Below are positions 17,751 through 25,449 of a stretch of DNA of 32,276 bases, piece after piece (position 1 is the first letter of the stretch; each line of letters begins with the position of its first letter). The DNA comes from Verrucomicrobiota bacterium (GTDB taxonomy: Bacteria; Verrucomicrobiota; Verrucomicrobiia; Limisphaerales; JAHDYP01): assembly GCA_023383055.1 (NCBI GenBank), contig JAHDYP010000067.1:1-32276 (forward strand), given 5' to 3'. The position numbers and the translations under genes were made by a program. The notes beneath the pieces were generated by a model, which saw nothing but the letters and a program-made list of their open reading frames with translations, was not told the origin of the DNA and searched no databases.

Positions 17751-19955
17751 TCATTTCTCAGGCACGGAGGTTCGGTATTTGACACCCTCAGGAACGGGCA
17801 CGGCGACCGGCACGGTGGTCCCCTCGCTGCCGGCGGTGGTGCGCGAGGAATCCACCGCCACAAACGCCGTGTACTCCGAGATCAGCCCGTAATCCAGCGC
17901 CACTTGCTTGATCTCGGACGCCCATTCGCCGTTCCGATCCAGCAACGCCTGATCCGACAAATCGGCGATCTTCAGCCGGGCCCAGACGCTCGGTAATCCC
18001 CGATGTTCCTCCGCACCCTCGGCGGCGGCCACAGTCCATTCCATCCGCTGCCCCGCCGCATCCCCAAGTACACGGACGCGGGTCAGGGCGCGGCCCTCGA
18101 AACGCCCGGTCAACACGACCGGCCGCCCCACGAACAGGTCCGGAACGCGGCGCGGATAAACCTCCGTCACCGCCGCCCCCTCCCAGTCCAGCCGCACATC
18201 GGTGAGCGCCGGATGCCGGATGCGCTCGATGAAATCGTCCATGATGCGCGCGGCACTGTCGTTCGGTCCCAGGTAGGCCACCGCGCCGCGGCCCACCTTC
18301 GCCATATGTTCCAGCAAGTAGCGGTTGACCGACGAACCGATGCCGAAACTGAAGATGCGCGATGCGCCCAGTTTCTCCTGGATGGCCGACAGAATCTGCG
18401 CTTCGTTGCCGATGTAACCGTCGGTGAGAAAGCAGACGAAGCGCAACCGCTCCGGATCGTGCGGAAAATCCAGCGCGGCGTTGACGCCTTCAATCATCAT
18501 GGTCCCACCCGCGCCTTCGAGTTGATCCAGATAGTCCAGACCCCGCCGCACGTTCTGGGGCGTCGCAGGCAGGGGCTCCGCTCCCAACCGGCTCGCGCGC
18601 ATGGCAAAATTGATCAACTGGAAGGTGTCGTTGGGGGCCAACCGGCGCAGGGCGCGATCGATCGCCTGCTTCGCCTCGGCAATCGGACGGCCGCTCATGC
18701 TGCCGGAGGAGTCGAGCACGAACACCAGTTCGAGCGGTTTGCGGGCGAGCGGCGCCCGATCCTTCGGTGGATACAGCATGAGCGTGAAGAAACCGCCGCG
18801 TTCATCGTGACAGGTCAGCAGCCCGGTCTTCAGTTGCGAACCGGCGACGCGAAAGCGAAACACGAAATCCTTGTTCGGAATGCGATCGTTCGGTGCCAGG
18901 GCGACGCGCAGACGATCGGGCGAAGGGGCTTCGGAGGTCACCACGTGACTGGCGCATTCGGTTTCCTCGATAACGACGCCCGCGTGGACGCCCAACTGGA
19001 TGGCAATGTCATGGCCGCTGCGTTCACCGGGTTTGAGGTATTCCACCTGGGTGGCCTGTTCCGAACCGCCTTGTGCGCCGCGTGGCACGGCGCCAATGCC
19101 CGCCGTTGAACCGGGCGGGTTGAACCGCGGGCCAACCACGGTTGGAAAGACGAATTCATACCACCCGTCCACCCAGGCCAGGGTATGAAAGTAATTGAGT
19201 TCGATGTCGATCTCCTTGCCGGGCTCGATGTTCGCCACCGATTGGCTGAAGACATTGGGCCGTTCCTGGGTCAGCAGCGAGGCCACGTAGCCTTGGTGCT
19301 TTGCCTGTTCGTAGATTTGCTCGGCTTCCTGGCGCTCCCGGATGATCCCGCGGATCCGCCGTTCGCCAATTGTCATGACGAACTCGTTGACGGCGGCGTT
19401 GTGCGGCAGCGGGAAAACGTACCTTGCCTCGATCTTGGCGTCGAACGGGTTGTGGAACTGCTGAGTGACGCGGACGGTGGCGATGTACCCCAGCACCTCA
19501 GCCCGGACGTCGGTATGCTTCAACGGCAGAGGCACCTCCGTCCCCTCGTTCGTTTCAGCGATCAGGGCGCCCGAGCCGGCAGCGTCCTCCGTGGGCTCTC
19601 CCTCGGCGTTGCTGTCACGCGCGATGATCCAGAGTTCTTCAGCCGGCGAGGGAAACGACCCGGGGATGGCTTCCACGCCGGACGAGGTGGAAGGGCCGCC
19701 GGCCTGCCAGCCGCCGACCGGGGTCCTCGTGCAGCCTGTCCACAAGAGAACCGAAGCCATTACGGTCAGCGCCGCCACGCACCCCATCACCACCCGGCGT
19801 GCGGGAGCCATCCCGGCGTGGTTTCCATGCGAGGCGAGGTGTCCGTTCCGTCGTACGATCCGCCGGACCGGCGCAGGCTGCCGAGGGCGATCGCCCCCCC
19901 GGTCGGGGTGGGTGAGCGGTACTCCAATCTTGTCTCGACCCCATTCAGTTTTCAT
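17751..19955 (-). CDS. VIT and von Willebrand factor A domain lipoprotein
   Basis: Counting from ATG 19955 the protein has 734 residues. A hydrophobic segment ends in LLWTGC (Cys75), a lipobox, so the product is probably a lipoprotein; internal starts at 19811 or 19787 would give a normal-length signal. Residues ~129-260 form a VIT domain (VPLPLKHTDVRAEVLGYIATVRVTQ..., ERRIRGIIRERQEAEQIYEQAK), as in inter-alpha-trypsin inhibitor heavy chains. Residues ~408-570 are a VWA domain with an intact metal-ion adhesion site: DSSGS (415-419), the Thr of GGT, and Asp in LTDG. Such proteins bind partners or matrix at the cell surface. The start at 19955 overlaps the upstream cohesin-like gene by 11 bases, making it the last gene of the ECF-sigma operon. 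Its ligand is unknown. Confidence 0.88.
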   Translation of the reverse strand: MKTEWGRDKIGVPLTHPDRGGDRPRQPAPVRRIVRRNGHLASHGNHAGMAPARRVVMGCVAALTVMASVLLWTGCTRTPVGGWQAGGPSTSSGVEAIPGSFPSPAEELWIIARDSNAEGEPTEDAAGSGALIAETNEGTEVPLPLKHTDVRAEVLGYIATVRVTQQFHNPFDAKIEARYVFPLPHNAAVNEFVMTIGERRIRGIIRERQEAEQIYEQAKHQGYVASLLTQERPNVFSQSVANIEPGKEIDIELNYFHTLAWVDGWYEFVFPTVVGPRFNPPGSTAGIGAVPRGAQGGSEQATQVEYLKPGERSGHDIAIQLGVHAGVVIEETECASHVVTSEAPSPDRLRVALAPNDRIPNKDFVFRFRVAGSQLKTGLLTCHDERGGFFTLMLYPPKDRAPLARKPLELVFVLDSSGSMSGRPIAEAKQAIDRALRRLAPNDTFQLINFAMRASRLGAEPLPATPQNVRRGLDYLDQLEGAGGTMMIEGVNAALDFPHDPERLRFVCFLTDGYIGNEAQILSAIQEKLGASRIFSFGIGSSVNRYLLEHMAKVGRGAVAYLGPNDSAARIMDDFIERIRHPALTDVRLDWEGAAVTEVYPRRVPDLFVGRPVVLTGRFEGRALTRVRVLGDAAGQRMEWTVAAAEGAEEHRGLPSVWARLKIADLSDQALLDRNGEWASEIKQVALDYGLISEYTAFVAVDSSRTTAGSEGTTVPVAVPVPEGVKYRTSVPEK

Positions 19956-20529
19956 CGTGTGGCTTCTCCTTCGCGCTGGCTGTGATCGGAATCTTGTCGC
20001 CGCCGGCCGTGGCGGCGGCGCTCACTTTCACCGTTAAACGCGGCGATTCGATCCCAACCGTCCGCAGGTGAATCGTGGCGACCCGGGTGATCCCTTTGGG
20101 CAGTCGATCCGCCGATGCGGTGCTGAACGCGCCGAAGATCACCCGCTCCTGCTGGATCGCCTTGGGATCGTAGAAGGGCGCTTCCCTGAACTCAGCGTGC
20201 CCGCCGCCCTCGATTCCCACAATCTTCGCGTCTCCACCCGACGCGCTGAACTCAAGCTGATAGGCTGCCAGGGCTTTGTCTTTGGAATCCACGAAAACCT
20301 CCACAGCGCGAAAGTGAACCGGTTCGGACCGGGGCGCCGATTCCTGTGCGACGGCCATGGACACCGCCAGCAGTCCCAGCATGCAGGTTGCCCGGGCCTT
20401 TCGCGCGAACCGGAGTGCCCCAGCACTCATTGCCACTTGCCCGGTGGGGGAGTCGGTGTCCGTCAGCCACGCACCGGTGATTGCTGGTTCACCTCGCCAG
20501 GGCGTGGACCGTGGTAGCTGCGCTCTCAT
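19945..20529 (-). CDS. Exported cohesin-like domain protein
   Basis: The 194-residue product starts at ATG 20529, overlapping the previous stop as ATGA; a start at 20430 (MSAGALRFARKARATCMLG) would place the signal peptide LLAVSMAVAQ normally. After cleavage, residues ~70-170 form a beta-rich domain (AVEVFVDSKDKALAAYQLEF, AKIVGIEGGGHAEF, ERVIFGAFST, ITRVATIHLRTVG). This order of strands, with the early YQLEF and late ATIHL elements, resembles cohesin modules, though sequence similarity is modest. Lying between a dockerin-like gene and a VIT/VWA gene, it could bind the dockerin of its neighbour outside the cell. The cohesin assignment is an inference from pattern and context. Confidence 0.65.
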   Translation of the reverse strand: MRAQLPRSTPWRGEPAITGAWLTDTDSPTGQVAMSAGALRFARKARATCMLGLLAVSMAVAQESAPRSEPVHFRAVEVFVDSKDKALAAYQLEFSASGGDAKIVGIEGGGHAEFREAPFYDPKAIQQERVIFGAFSTASADRLPKGITRVATIHLRTVGIESPRLTVKVSAAATAGGDKIPITASAKEKPHDEN

Positions 20530-21050
20530 AAGCGACCTCTCGATTCGAGGCTCACGGCTCGAGCCGCGAGGGTTCGCACATCGCGTTCGTCGGTCACGCC
20601 GTCGCCGTTGAAATCGAACTGCGGATGGGACGCCGGCATTTGCGGCAGTGCACGCGCCAAGGCAAAGGCATCGAGCATATCAACCGCGCCGTCGCCGTTG
20701 AGATCCTCGAGCTCAGCCGTCGACCGCGGATGTTGGCCCCACCACACCAGCGTTCCCGCCACAATCAGGATGGCGGCCGTCGCCCCGAGTGCGGCGCATC
20801 GCTGTCCGCCAGGAACAGCCTTTAGCGCCGCACGCCAGGCGGTCCACCAGGAGAGCTCCCTCAGCGGGGGCGTCTGCGGCGCGGGTTCGAAGGCTTCGGC
20901 GACACGCTCCAAATGCTCGCGCGCGGCTTGGAGGATGGCGCGATCCACCGCCGGTGGAACCACCACGCGCGGCCGGTTCAACCGCAATAGCGCCTCGCGG
21001 AGGTCATCCGGGATACGCGGTTCCTGGTTCTGGTGTTCGCCGTTGTTCAT
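20526..21050 (-). CDS. Single-pass membrane protein with dockerin-like calcium repeats
   Basis: The 174-residue protein has an N-terminal cytoplasmic-looking part (~1-85, helical, charged), one transmembrane helix (AALGATAAILIVAGTLVWW, ~86-105), and a C-terminal pair of EF-hand-like loops, DLNGDGAVDMLDAFALARAL and DFNGDGVTDERDVRTLAARA, the duplicated pattern of a type I dockerin. Start ATG 21050 is preferred because an earlier in-frame codon at 21086 lies inside the putative promoter. Encoded directly after an ECF sigma gene, and with an inside/helix/outside layout, it could act as the anti-sigma partner with a sensing domain outside; no zinc-binding HxxxCxxC is seen. It is equally possible that it is only a target gene. 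The stop overlaps the next start as ATGA. Confidence 0.8.
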   Translation of the reverse strand: MNNGEHQNQEPRIPDDLREALLRLNRPRVVVPPAVDRAILQAAREHLERVAEAFEPAPQTPPLRELSWWTAWRAALKAVPGGQRCAALGATAAILIVAGTLVWWGQHPRSTAELEDLNGDGAVDMLDAFALARALPQMPASHPQFDFNGDGVTDERDVRTLAARAVSLESRGRL

Positions 21051-21062
21051 CGATCGTTCGCA

Positions 21063-21093
21063 AGTTAAGTGCGTCAGGCAGGGCAAAGGTTCA
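21063..21093 (-). promoter_or_regulatory. Putative ECF-sigma promoter before the dockerin gene
   Basis: Read on the minus strand, TGAACCTTT is followed 8 bases later by TGAC-G-CACTTAACT. The same 31-bp layout occurs before the sigma gene (21711-21741), with identical TGAACCTTT, TGAC and CACTTAACT blocks. GAACC-type -35 boxes are typical of ECF promoters; with CACTTA as the -10 element the spacer is 16 bp. The TGA of the -35 block is also the stop codon of the sigma gene. Transcripts would start very close to ATG 21050, giving a short or absent leader, consistent with the lack of a Shine-Dalgarno there. Confidence 0.7.
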
Positions 21094-21681
21094 TTCGCCC
21101 AGCCATTCCCGGGTGCGCGGATCGTTGCGCAGGGTGTCGAGCGCGTAGTGCAACCGGGATTTCACCGTGCCGAGCGGGATATCCAGGGCTTCGACAATAT
21201 CCATGAGGCTGAACCCATCGACGAATCGCAAAAGCAACACTTCACGCTGAGCGACGGGCAGTCCGCCCAGCACCGCGGCCAGGTCTTCGTCTCGCACGAC
21301 ACGGGGGTCGGGAGCGGGAAGGTTCGCCAGCAAGTCACCGCCGTCAGGCGCGGACTGACAGCGCGAAGCCTTGCGGCGTGCCGCGATGGAAAGGTTTCGC
21401 ACGGCCGGGTAAAGAAACGTGCGCAAGTTGGCGCGGAGTTCGAACCCGGGGAACTTCCGTAGGAGGTAGAGAAACGCCTCCTGCATCACATCGAGCGCCA
21501 GGGCTTCGTCGCCGGTGAATCGGAAGGCGAGGTTCACCGCCCAATCACGGTGGCGGTAATAGAGCGTCTCGAACTCGGCGGGGGCGCCCCGGTTGATGGC
21601 GGCCACGAGCTCCACGTCAGCGCGCGGATCCGCCGGCTCTGTCGCGGCATTGGTCGTTTCCACGATGGGTTCGCGCGCCAT
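21091..21681 (-). CDS. ECF-family RNA polymerase sigma factor
   Basis: The 196-residue protein has region 2 (residues ~30-100: EFETLYYRHRDWAVNLAFRFTGDEALALDVMQEAFLYLL, with LRTFLYPAVRNLSIAARRK) and region 4 (~125-185: LGGLPVAQREVLLLRFVDGFSLMDIVEALDIPLGTVKSRLHYALDTLR) and no region 3, which defines the ECF class. An AGGA ribosome-binding sequence lies six bases before ATG 21681. It heads an operon on the minus strand followed by the membrane dockerin protein, the cohesin-like protein and the VIT/VWA lipoprotein. A promoter-like element upstream is duplicated before the next gene, suggesting autoregulation plus control of the surface-protein genes. Confidence 0.95.
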   Translation of the reverse strand: MAREPIVETTNAATEPADPRADVELVAAINRGAPAEFETLYYRHRDWAVNLAFRFTGDEALALDVMQEAFLYLLRKFPGFELRANLRTFLYPAVRNLSIAARRKASRCQSAPDGGDLLANLPAPDPRVVRDEDLAAVLGGLPVAQREVLLLRFVDGFSLMDIVEALDIPLGTVKSRLHYALDTLRNDPRTREWLGE

Positions 21682-21710
21682 GATGCATCCTGAGGCCTTA
21701 CGTCTTCCAG

Positions 21711-21741
21711 AGTTAAGTGTGTCAACGAACTGAAAGGTTCA
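21711..21741 (-). promoter_or_regulatory. Putative autoregulated ECF-sigma promoter
   Basis: On the minus strand TGAACCTTT, eight variable bases, TGAC, one base, then CACTTAACT. It matches the element at 21063-21093 at all 22 bases of the three blocks while the bases between differ, which points to selection, not recent duplication. It lies 30 bases before the sigma gene start. Confidence 0.7.
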
Positions 21742-21973
21742 TCCGCGAGGCACGCAGCAGATCGCGCGCGGCCAAGGCACAGAACCGGGCATCCTAGGGC
21801 CACAACGCCATGGGCGTGTCAGCTCTGGAGAGCATGAAATACGCACCTGCGTTCCCTGCAACCGACGAAAACCTTGCCCAGGATTGGCCTCCTGGCACTC
21901 TGGGTGCCATCGGTAGCCGACGTCTCCGTGCGGTGATCGATCTGACGCAAACACAAATGAAAGCATCCCACCT
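21742..21973. other. Intergenic region between divergent sigma and GH5 genes
   Basis: No gene is supported in these 232 bases. The left edge is the sigma-gene promoter element. No second copy of that element faces the GH5 gene, so GH5 is probably not read by the same sigma factor. No strong ribosome binding site precedes 21974. Confidence 0.5.
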
Positions 21974-23608
21974 ATGAGAATACCCATCCTGGCAAGAGGT
22001 TCGATGCAAGGCATCTCCATCGGGGCGCTGGCCGCCGGGTTGTTCGCGGCACTGGCCTGCATCACCACGCCGGTCACGAATGCCATGGAAACCCCGGGTC
22101 TGCCGCGGCCAGGCGACATCGTCTTCCGCACCGACTTCGATACGCCGGAGTCACGGGCGGCCTGGTCGCTTGCCCCATTCGCCTCTTGGCACGATGGCTG
22201 CCAGGGAACAACCGGACTGAGAATCACGGTGCCGGTTGACCAGGCCAACGGTGCGTCGATGATCCGGATGCCGCTGGATTTAAGGCGTTACCGAGGCTGC
22301 CGACTGCTGTTCGAGTGCATGGCCAAGGCGGACCAGGTCAGCCAACCGGCGGAGGTCTGGAACGGCGTCAAGTTCATGCTGCACTATCCATCGCCGACCG
22401 AGGGACCCCAGTGGCACCATCCAAGCGGGTTGTTCGGCACGTGGGATTGGCAACAGCTCAGTTTCGTGGCGCCGATTGCCCTGGACGCCGACGCAGGCGA
22501 GATCCATCTCGGCCTCCAGGATTCTTCCGGCAGCGTGTGGTTCGATTCCCTGAGCGTCACGGTCTTCAAGGGAGTTCCTCCGCAACGCCCGCAGCCGCCA
22601 GCCCATCCTGGACCTGTGTTCCGGGGACACGATCTGCCACGCCTGCGCGGGGTGATGTCGCCAAATACCTTTCGCGATGAGGATCTCCAGGTGTTGGGCC
22701 GGGAGTGGAATGCCAACGTCATCCGCTGGCAGATCACCCGTAACTGGGGTCGCGCCGGGACGGACCGCGATCTGGCGGAATATGATCGCTGGTTCGAGGG
22801 CAAGCTGAGCGAGCTGGATCAAGCGCTGGAAGCCGCTCATCGGTATGGAATCAAGGTGGTGATTGACCTGCATTCGCCCCCGGGCGGCCGATATGAGAAT
22901 CACGACCTGGCGATCTTCCAAGAAGTCGGCTACCAGGATCATTACGTGGCCCTGTGGGAGAAGATCGCCCGCCGGTACCGGGGCAACCCGGCGGTCTGGG
23001 GCTATGACCTGATCAATGAGCCGGTGCAGAACCGTCCTTCCCCGCCCGGTGTCGCCGATTACCTGGGCACCCAGGTCCGGGCCGCCACCGCCATCCGCGC
23101 GATGGACGCGCAGGTGCCGATTTTCATCGCGGCGGCCGAGTGGGATTCGGCGGCCGGCTTTCGGGAGCTTGAGCCGGTGGCGCTGTCCAACGTGATTTAC
23201 CAGGTGCACATGTACGTGCCGGGTGAGTTCACACACCAGGGCGTCGGTAACCAGCGGACCGGCATCGCCTATCCTGGGAGGATTGGCGGCGTCGACTGGG
23301 ACAAGGCAAGGCTGCGCCGGGAATTGCAGCCCGTGCGGGACTTCCAGCTGGCGTACAATGTCCACATTTACGTCGGGGAGTTCAGCGCCATCCGATGGGC
23401 GCCGGGGGCGGTGGATTACCTGCGGGACTGCATCGAACTGTTCGAGGAATACGGTTGGGACTGGACCTACCATGCGTATCGCGAGTGGGACGGCTGGAGC
23501 GTGGAGCACGGCAACAACCGCGAGGACCACACACCCAGTGCCGAGCCCACTGACCGCCAAAAGCTCTTGTTGAGCTGGTTTGCGCGGAATATGAAGCCAC
23601 GGGATTGA
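21974..23608 (+). CDS. Secreted glycoside hydrolase family 5 enzyme with N-terminal jelly-roll module
   Basis: The 544-residue protein has a signal peptide (ISIGALAAGLFAALACITTPVTNA, ending near residue 37). Residues ~45-200 form a beta-rich module (IVFRTDFDTPESRAAW..., EIHLGLQDSSGSVWFDSLSVTV) like a carbohydrate-binding jelly roll. Residues ~215-540 are a GH5 barrel: LGREWNANVIRWQI, IKVVIDLHSPPGG, then the acid/base Glu349 in YDLINEP, HMY in YQVHMYVPGEFTHQG, and the nucleophile Glu469 in YVGEFSAIRW. Both catalytic glutamates are present, so it should cleave beta-glucan, mannan or a related beta-linked polymer; the subfamily cannot be set by eye. The start at 21974 is the only one that keeps a clean signal peptide. 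It diverges from the ECF operon. Confidence 0.92.
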   Translation: MRIPILARGSMQGISIGALAAGLFAALACITTPVTNAMETPGLPRPGDIVFRTDFDTPESRAAWSLAPFASWHDGCQGTTGLRITVPVDQANGASMIRMPLDLRRYRGCRLLFECMAKADQVSQPAEVWNGVKFMLHYPSPTEGPQWHHPSGLFGTWDWQQLSFVAPIALDADAGEIHLGLQDSSGSVWFDSLSVTVFKGVPPQRPQPPAHPGPVFRGHDLPRLRGVMSPNTFRDEDLQVLGREWNANVIRWQITRNWGRAGTDRDLAEYDRWFEGKLSELDQALEAAHRYGIKVVIDLHSPPGGRYENHDLAIFQEVGYQDHYVALWEKIARRYRGNPAVWGYDLINEPVQNRPSPPGVADYLGTQVRAATAIRAMDAQVPIFIAAAEWDSAAGFRELEPVALSNVIYQVHMYVPGEFTHQGVGNQRTGIAYPGRIGGVDWDKARLRRELQPVRDFQLAYNVHIYVGEFSAIRWAPGAVDYLRDCIELFEEYGWDWTYHAYREWDGWSVEHGNNREDHTPSAEPTDRQKLLLSWFARNMKPRD

Positions 23609-23847
23609 TCCGGCGAAATCGGGGACTCGCGAAAGAGATCTTACGAGAGCGAATGTTTCCATCGCAGGCGGTTTCCGATGCCATCCACGCCGCGGTCGCC
23701 TCCACCGAACGCATCGAAATCCTGCTCACCTGGAACTGCCGCCATCTGGCCAATCCTGCCATTCTCAGATGCCTGCGGGCCTATATGAGCGCTCGTGGCT
23801 TCCTGTTGCCGGAGGTTTGCACTCCTGTCGAGCTTGGTGCAGACTAG
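23605..23847 (+). pseudogene. C-terminal half of a PIN-domain (VapC-like) protein
   Basis: The frame reads FPSQAVSDAIHAAVASTERIEILLTWNCRHLANPAI and ends LLPEVCTPVELGAD. This is the second half of a PIN-domain protein of the type with D-A-x-H-x-A and LLTWNCRH-NP motifs. The N-terminal half with the first catalytic Asp is missing; the frame opens inside the stop codon of the GH5 gene. No antitoxin gene is nearby. It is the left border of a region rich in broken defence and toxin genes. Confidence 0.75.
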
Positions 23848-23856
23848 CACCATGAA

Positions 23857-24342
23857 TTGAATCTCGGCTGGCAGGATGAGCAGGCGCTGTATGTGCATCG
23901 CAGTGTGGTGGACATGCTGCCGGGCGTGTTGCGAGCGTACGTGGGTTGCGCGACGGCTTTGTTCGGCGACCTCGCGCAAGCGGACCTGGTCAAAATCCAC
24001 AAGGCATCCGGTAAAGTGACGTTCCTCGTATATGACGATTTCGAGGCCAAACCGCTGCCGGAATTACAGCACCGGATCAAGGTGAACTTGAAGGCGCGTT
24101 GGGTGCAGGCGTTCGACCATCGCGGCTCGGGGCAGTTGCTCTATTTCAAAGAACGGTTCCTCACCCCGGACCATCCCGAGATTGAGGAAATGACGACGTT
24201 CAGCGCGAAGCTGCGGAAGCTCGGAACCACCGGGCAGATGGGCTGCGAGCCGACGAAGAATGAGTTTGATGCACTGCTCGCGCGGCATGGATTGAACGAG
24301 AATCTGAACAAGCGCCGCTCCATCGCCAACGCCACCACTTGA
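23857..24342 (+). pseudogene. C-terminal domain of a DNA phosphorothioation-associated putative methyltransferase-like protein, copy 1
   Basis: The 161-residue frame begins GWQDEQALYVHRSVVDMLPG and continues LRAYVGCATALFGDLAQADLVKIHKASGKVTFLVYDDFEAKPLPEL, then LLYFKERFLTPDHP. The order YVH - LP - LR-Y-GCA - A-LVK-H - SGKV - Y-DF, then K(E)RFL, matches what I remember of the C-terminal half of the phosphorothioation-associated putative methyltransferase family (TIGR04096). The methyltransferase half of ~300 residues, with its SAM motif, is missing and there is no ATG, so this is a truncated gene. Part of it, from 24049, is repeated at 25182 with very high nucleotide identity. Family recognition is from memory. 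Confidence 0.65.
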
Positions 24343-24407
24343 CTGGCAGCTTGGCTGAATCCACTCGCGGAAAGCCATGCGCTGGACCCCGATGCAGGCT
24401 CGACCTT

Positions 24408-24920
24408 TCAGAAGAATTTGGCCACGATTTCACGCGGCGTGGCGACCACCAGCGTCTCTACGTCGAACGCTCTCAGTTCGAGCGACGCCCGCTGAAAATC
24501 CAAACCGCGCAAGTGCGCGTCGCCGGTCAGAAGAATGGCGCAATTGAGTAGCGCTGCTTCCGCCAGGACGAGTCCGTCGTTGTACTCTTCGGATGGCAAC
24601 AAGCACGCCTCTTGTAGTTTGTCAGCAATACGTTCCACGATGCCGTGTGCGACTGGCACGAGGTTCACCAGTTCCAAACCCCAGCCGACAAGTCCCTGCA
24701 ACGCTTGCCTGGCCTGGTCACGATCACCAGCCGCGTCACTCTCCTCCGCGAGGAAAACCAACTCCTGGAAGACGGTCGGAGTGACGAGAATACGCCCGGG
24801 CTTGAGTCGGCGACGGACAAGGTCCAGCGCGTCAAGAGCGTGCTCCTTCGCGTCGGCAAGGTCGAGCGGGACGTTTGTGTCAACCGCGATGAGCGGCCTG
24901 CGCAGCAGCGGTGTCGCCAT
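24408..24920 (-). CDS. PIN-domain ribonuclease-like toxin
   Basis: The 170-residue protein starts MATPLLRRPLIAVDTNVPLDLAD, giving the first PIN acidic residue in VDTN. A conserved Glu follows in TPTVFQELVFLAEE, then a D-G/L-A pattern in EEYNDGLVLAEAALLNCAILLTGDAHLRGLDF, where Asp residues in NDGL and TGD complete the metal site. Such enzymes cleave RNA, often tRNA or mRNA, and are neutralised by a partner encoded upstream. Here a 60-residue frame overlaps the start by 41 bases and is the likely partner. The gene looks intact and lies between the two copies of the methyltransferase-like fragment. Confidence 0.82.
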   Translation of the reverse strand: MATPLLRRPLIAVDTNVPLDLADAKEHALDALDLVRRRLKPGRILVTPTVFQELVFLAEESDAAGDRDQARQALQGLVGWGLELVNLVPVAHGIVERIADKLQEACLLPSEEYNDGLVLAEAALLNCAILLTGDAHLRGLDFQRASLELRAFDVETLVVATPREIVAKFF

Positions 24921-25062
24921 AGACGATCACGAGTCCGCGTGTCATCAACCTCTGGCGTTCGACATCGGAGAGCCGGCTCATCCGCCGACGATACTTCTCC
25001 ACCAGCTTCGTCCCGGAGGACTTGCGGTGAGGCACCGTCGCCGCCGATTTCTTCGTCTTCAC
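24880..25062 (-). CDS. Small basic protein, candidate antitoxin of the PIN gene
   Basis: A 60-residue frame with a GTG start at 25062 (TTG at 25065 is an alternative) reads VKTKKSAATVPHRKSSGTKL, then VEKYRRRMSRLSDVERQRLM and ends YGDTAAAQAAHRG. The basic N-terminus and the helical centre are in keeping with an antitoxin, and the end overlaps the PIN gene by 41 bases. No named antitoxin family is recognised, so the role is inferred from position. Confidence 0.5.
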   Translation of the reverse strand: MKTKKSAATVPHRKSSGTKLVEKYRRRMSRLSDVERQRLMTRGLVIVYGDTAAAQAAHRG

Positions 25063-25148
25063 CAACGAAACATGGCAGGCATGACCTCAGCGGTCAACCT
25101 CCTCGGAACTGGGCGTGTCCATGGTTCCTGAACCTTCTGCCAGCAAAT

Positions 25149-25433
25149 GTGACCTTCATCGCGTGTGGCGGATTTGGTAAGAAACCGCTGCCGGAATTGC
25201 AGCACCGGATCAAGGTGAACTTAAGGACGCGCTGGGTGCAGGCCTTCGACCATCGCGGCTCGGGGCAGTTGCTCTATTTCAAAGAACGGTTCCTCACCCC
25301 GAACCATCCCGGCGTCGAGGCAATGAAGGCGTTCAGCGCGAAGGTGTGGAAACTGGGAATCAATGATCAGGTTGGTTTCGGGCCGACGAAGGGTGAGTCT
25401 GAGGCGCTGCTGGCGGAACATGGATTAAGCTAG
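25149..25433 (+). pseudogene. C-terminal fragment of the methyltransferase-like protein, copy 2
   Basis: The frame gives VTFIACGGFGKKPLPELQHR and LLYFKERFLTPNHPGVEAM, then GFGPTKGESEALLAEHGLS, clearly homologous to the end of copy 1. Nucleotides from 25182 on match 24049 on almost without change for ~150 bases, then drift. The fragment begins at a junction with unrelated sequence and lacks any start codon. Copy 2 ends ten residues earlier in the alignment than copy 1. Confidence 0.75.
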
Positions 25434-25449
25434 AGCTGGGGCCCGAATC

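Noticed and set aside
22280..23662. Minus-strand open frame opposite the GH5 gene
   Set aside because: No family features; the plus strand has signal peptide, NEP and GEF motifs.
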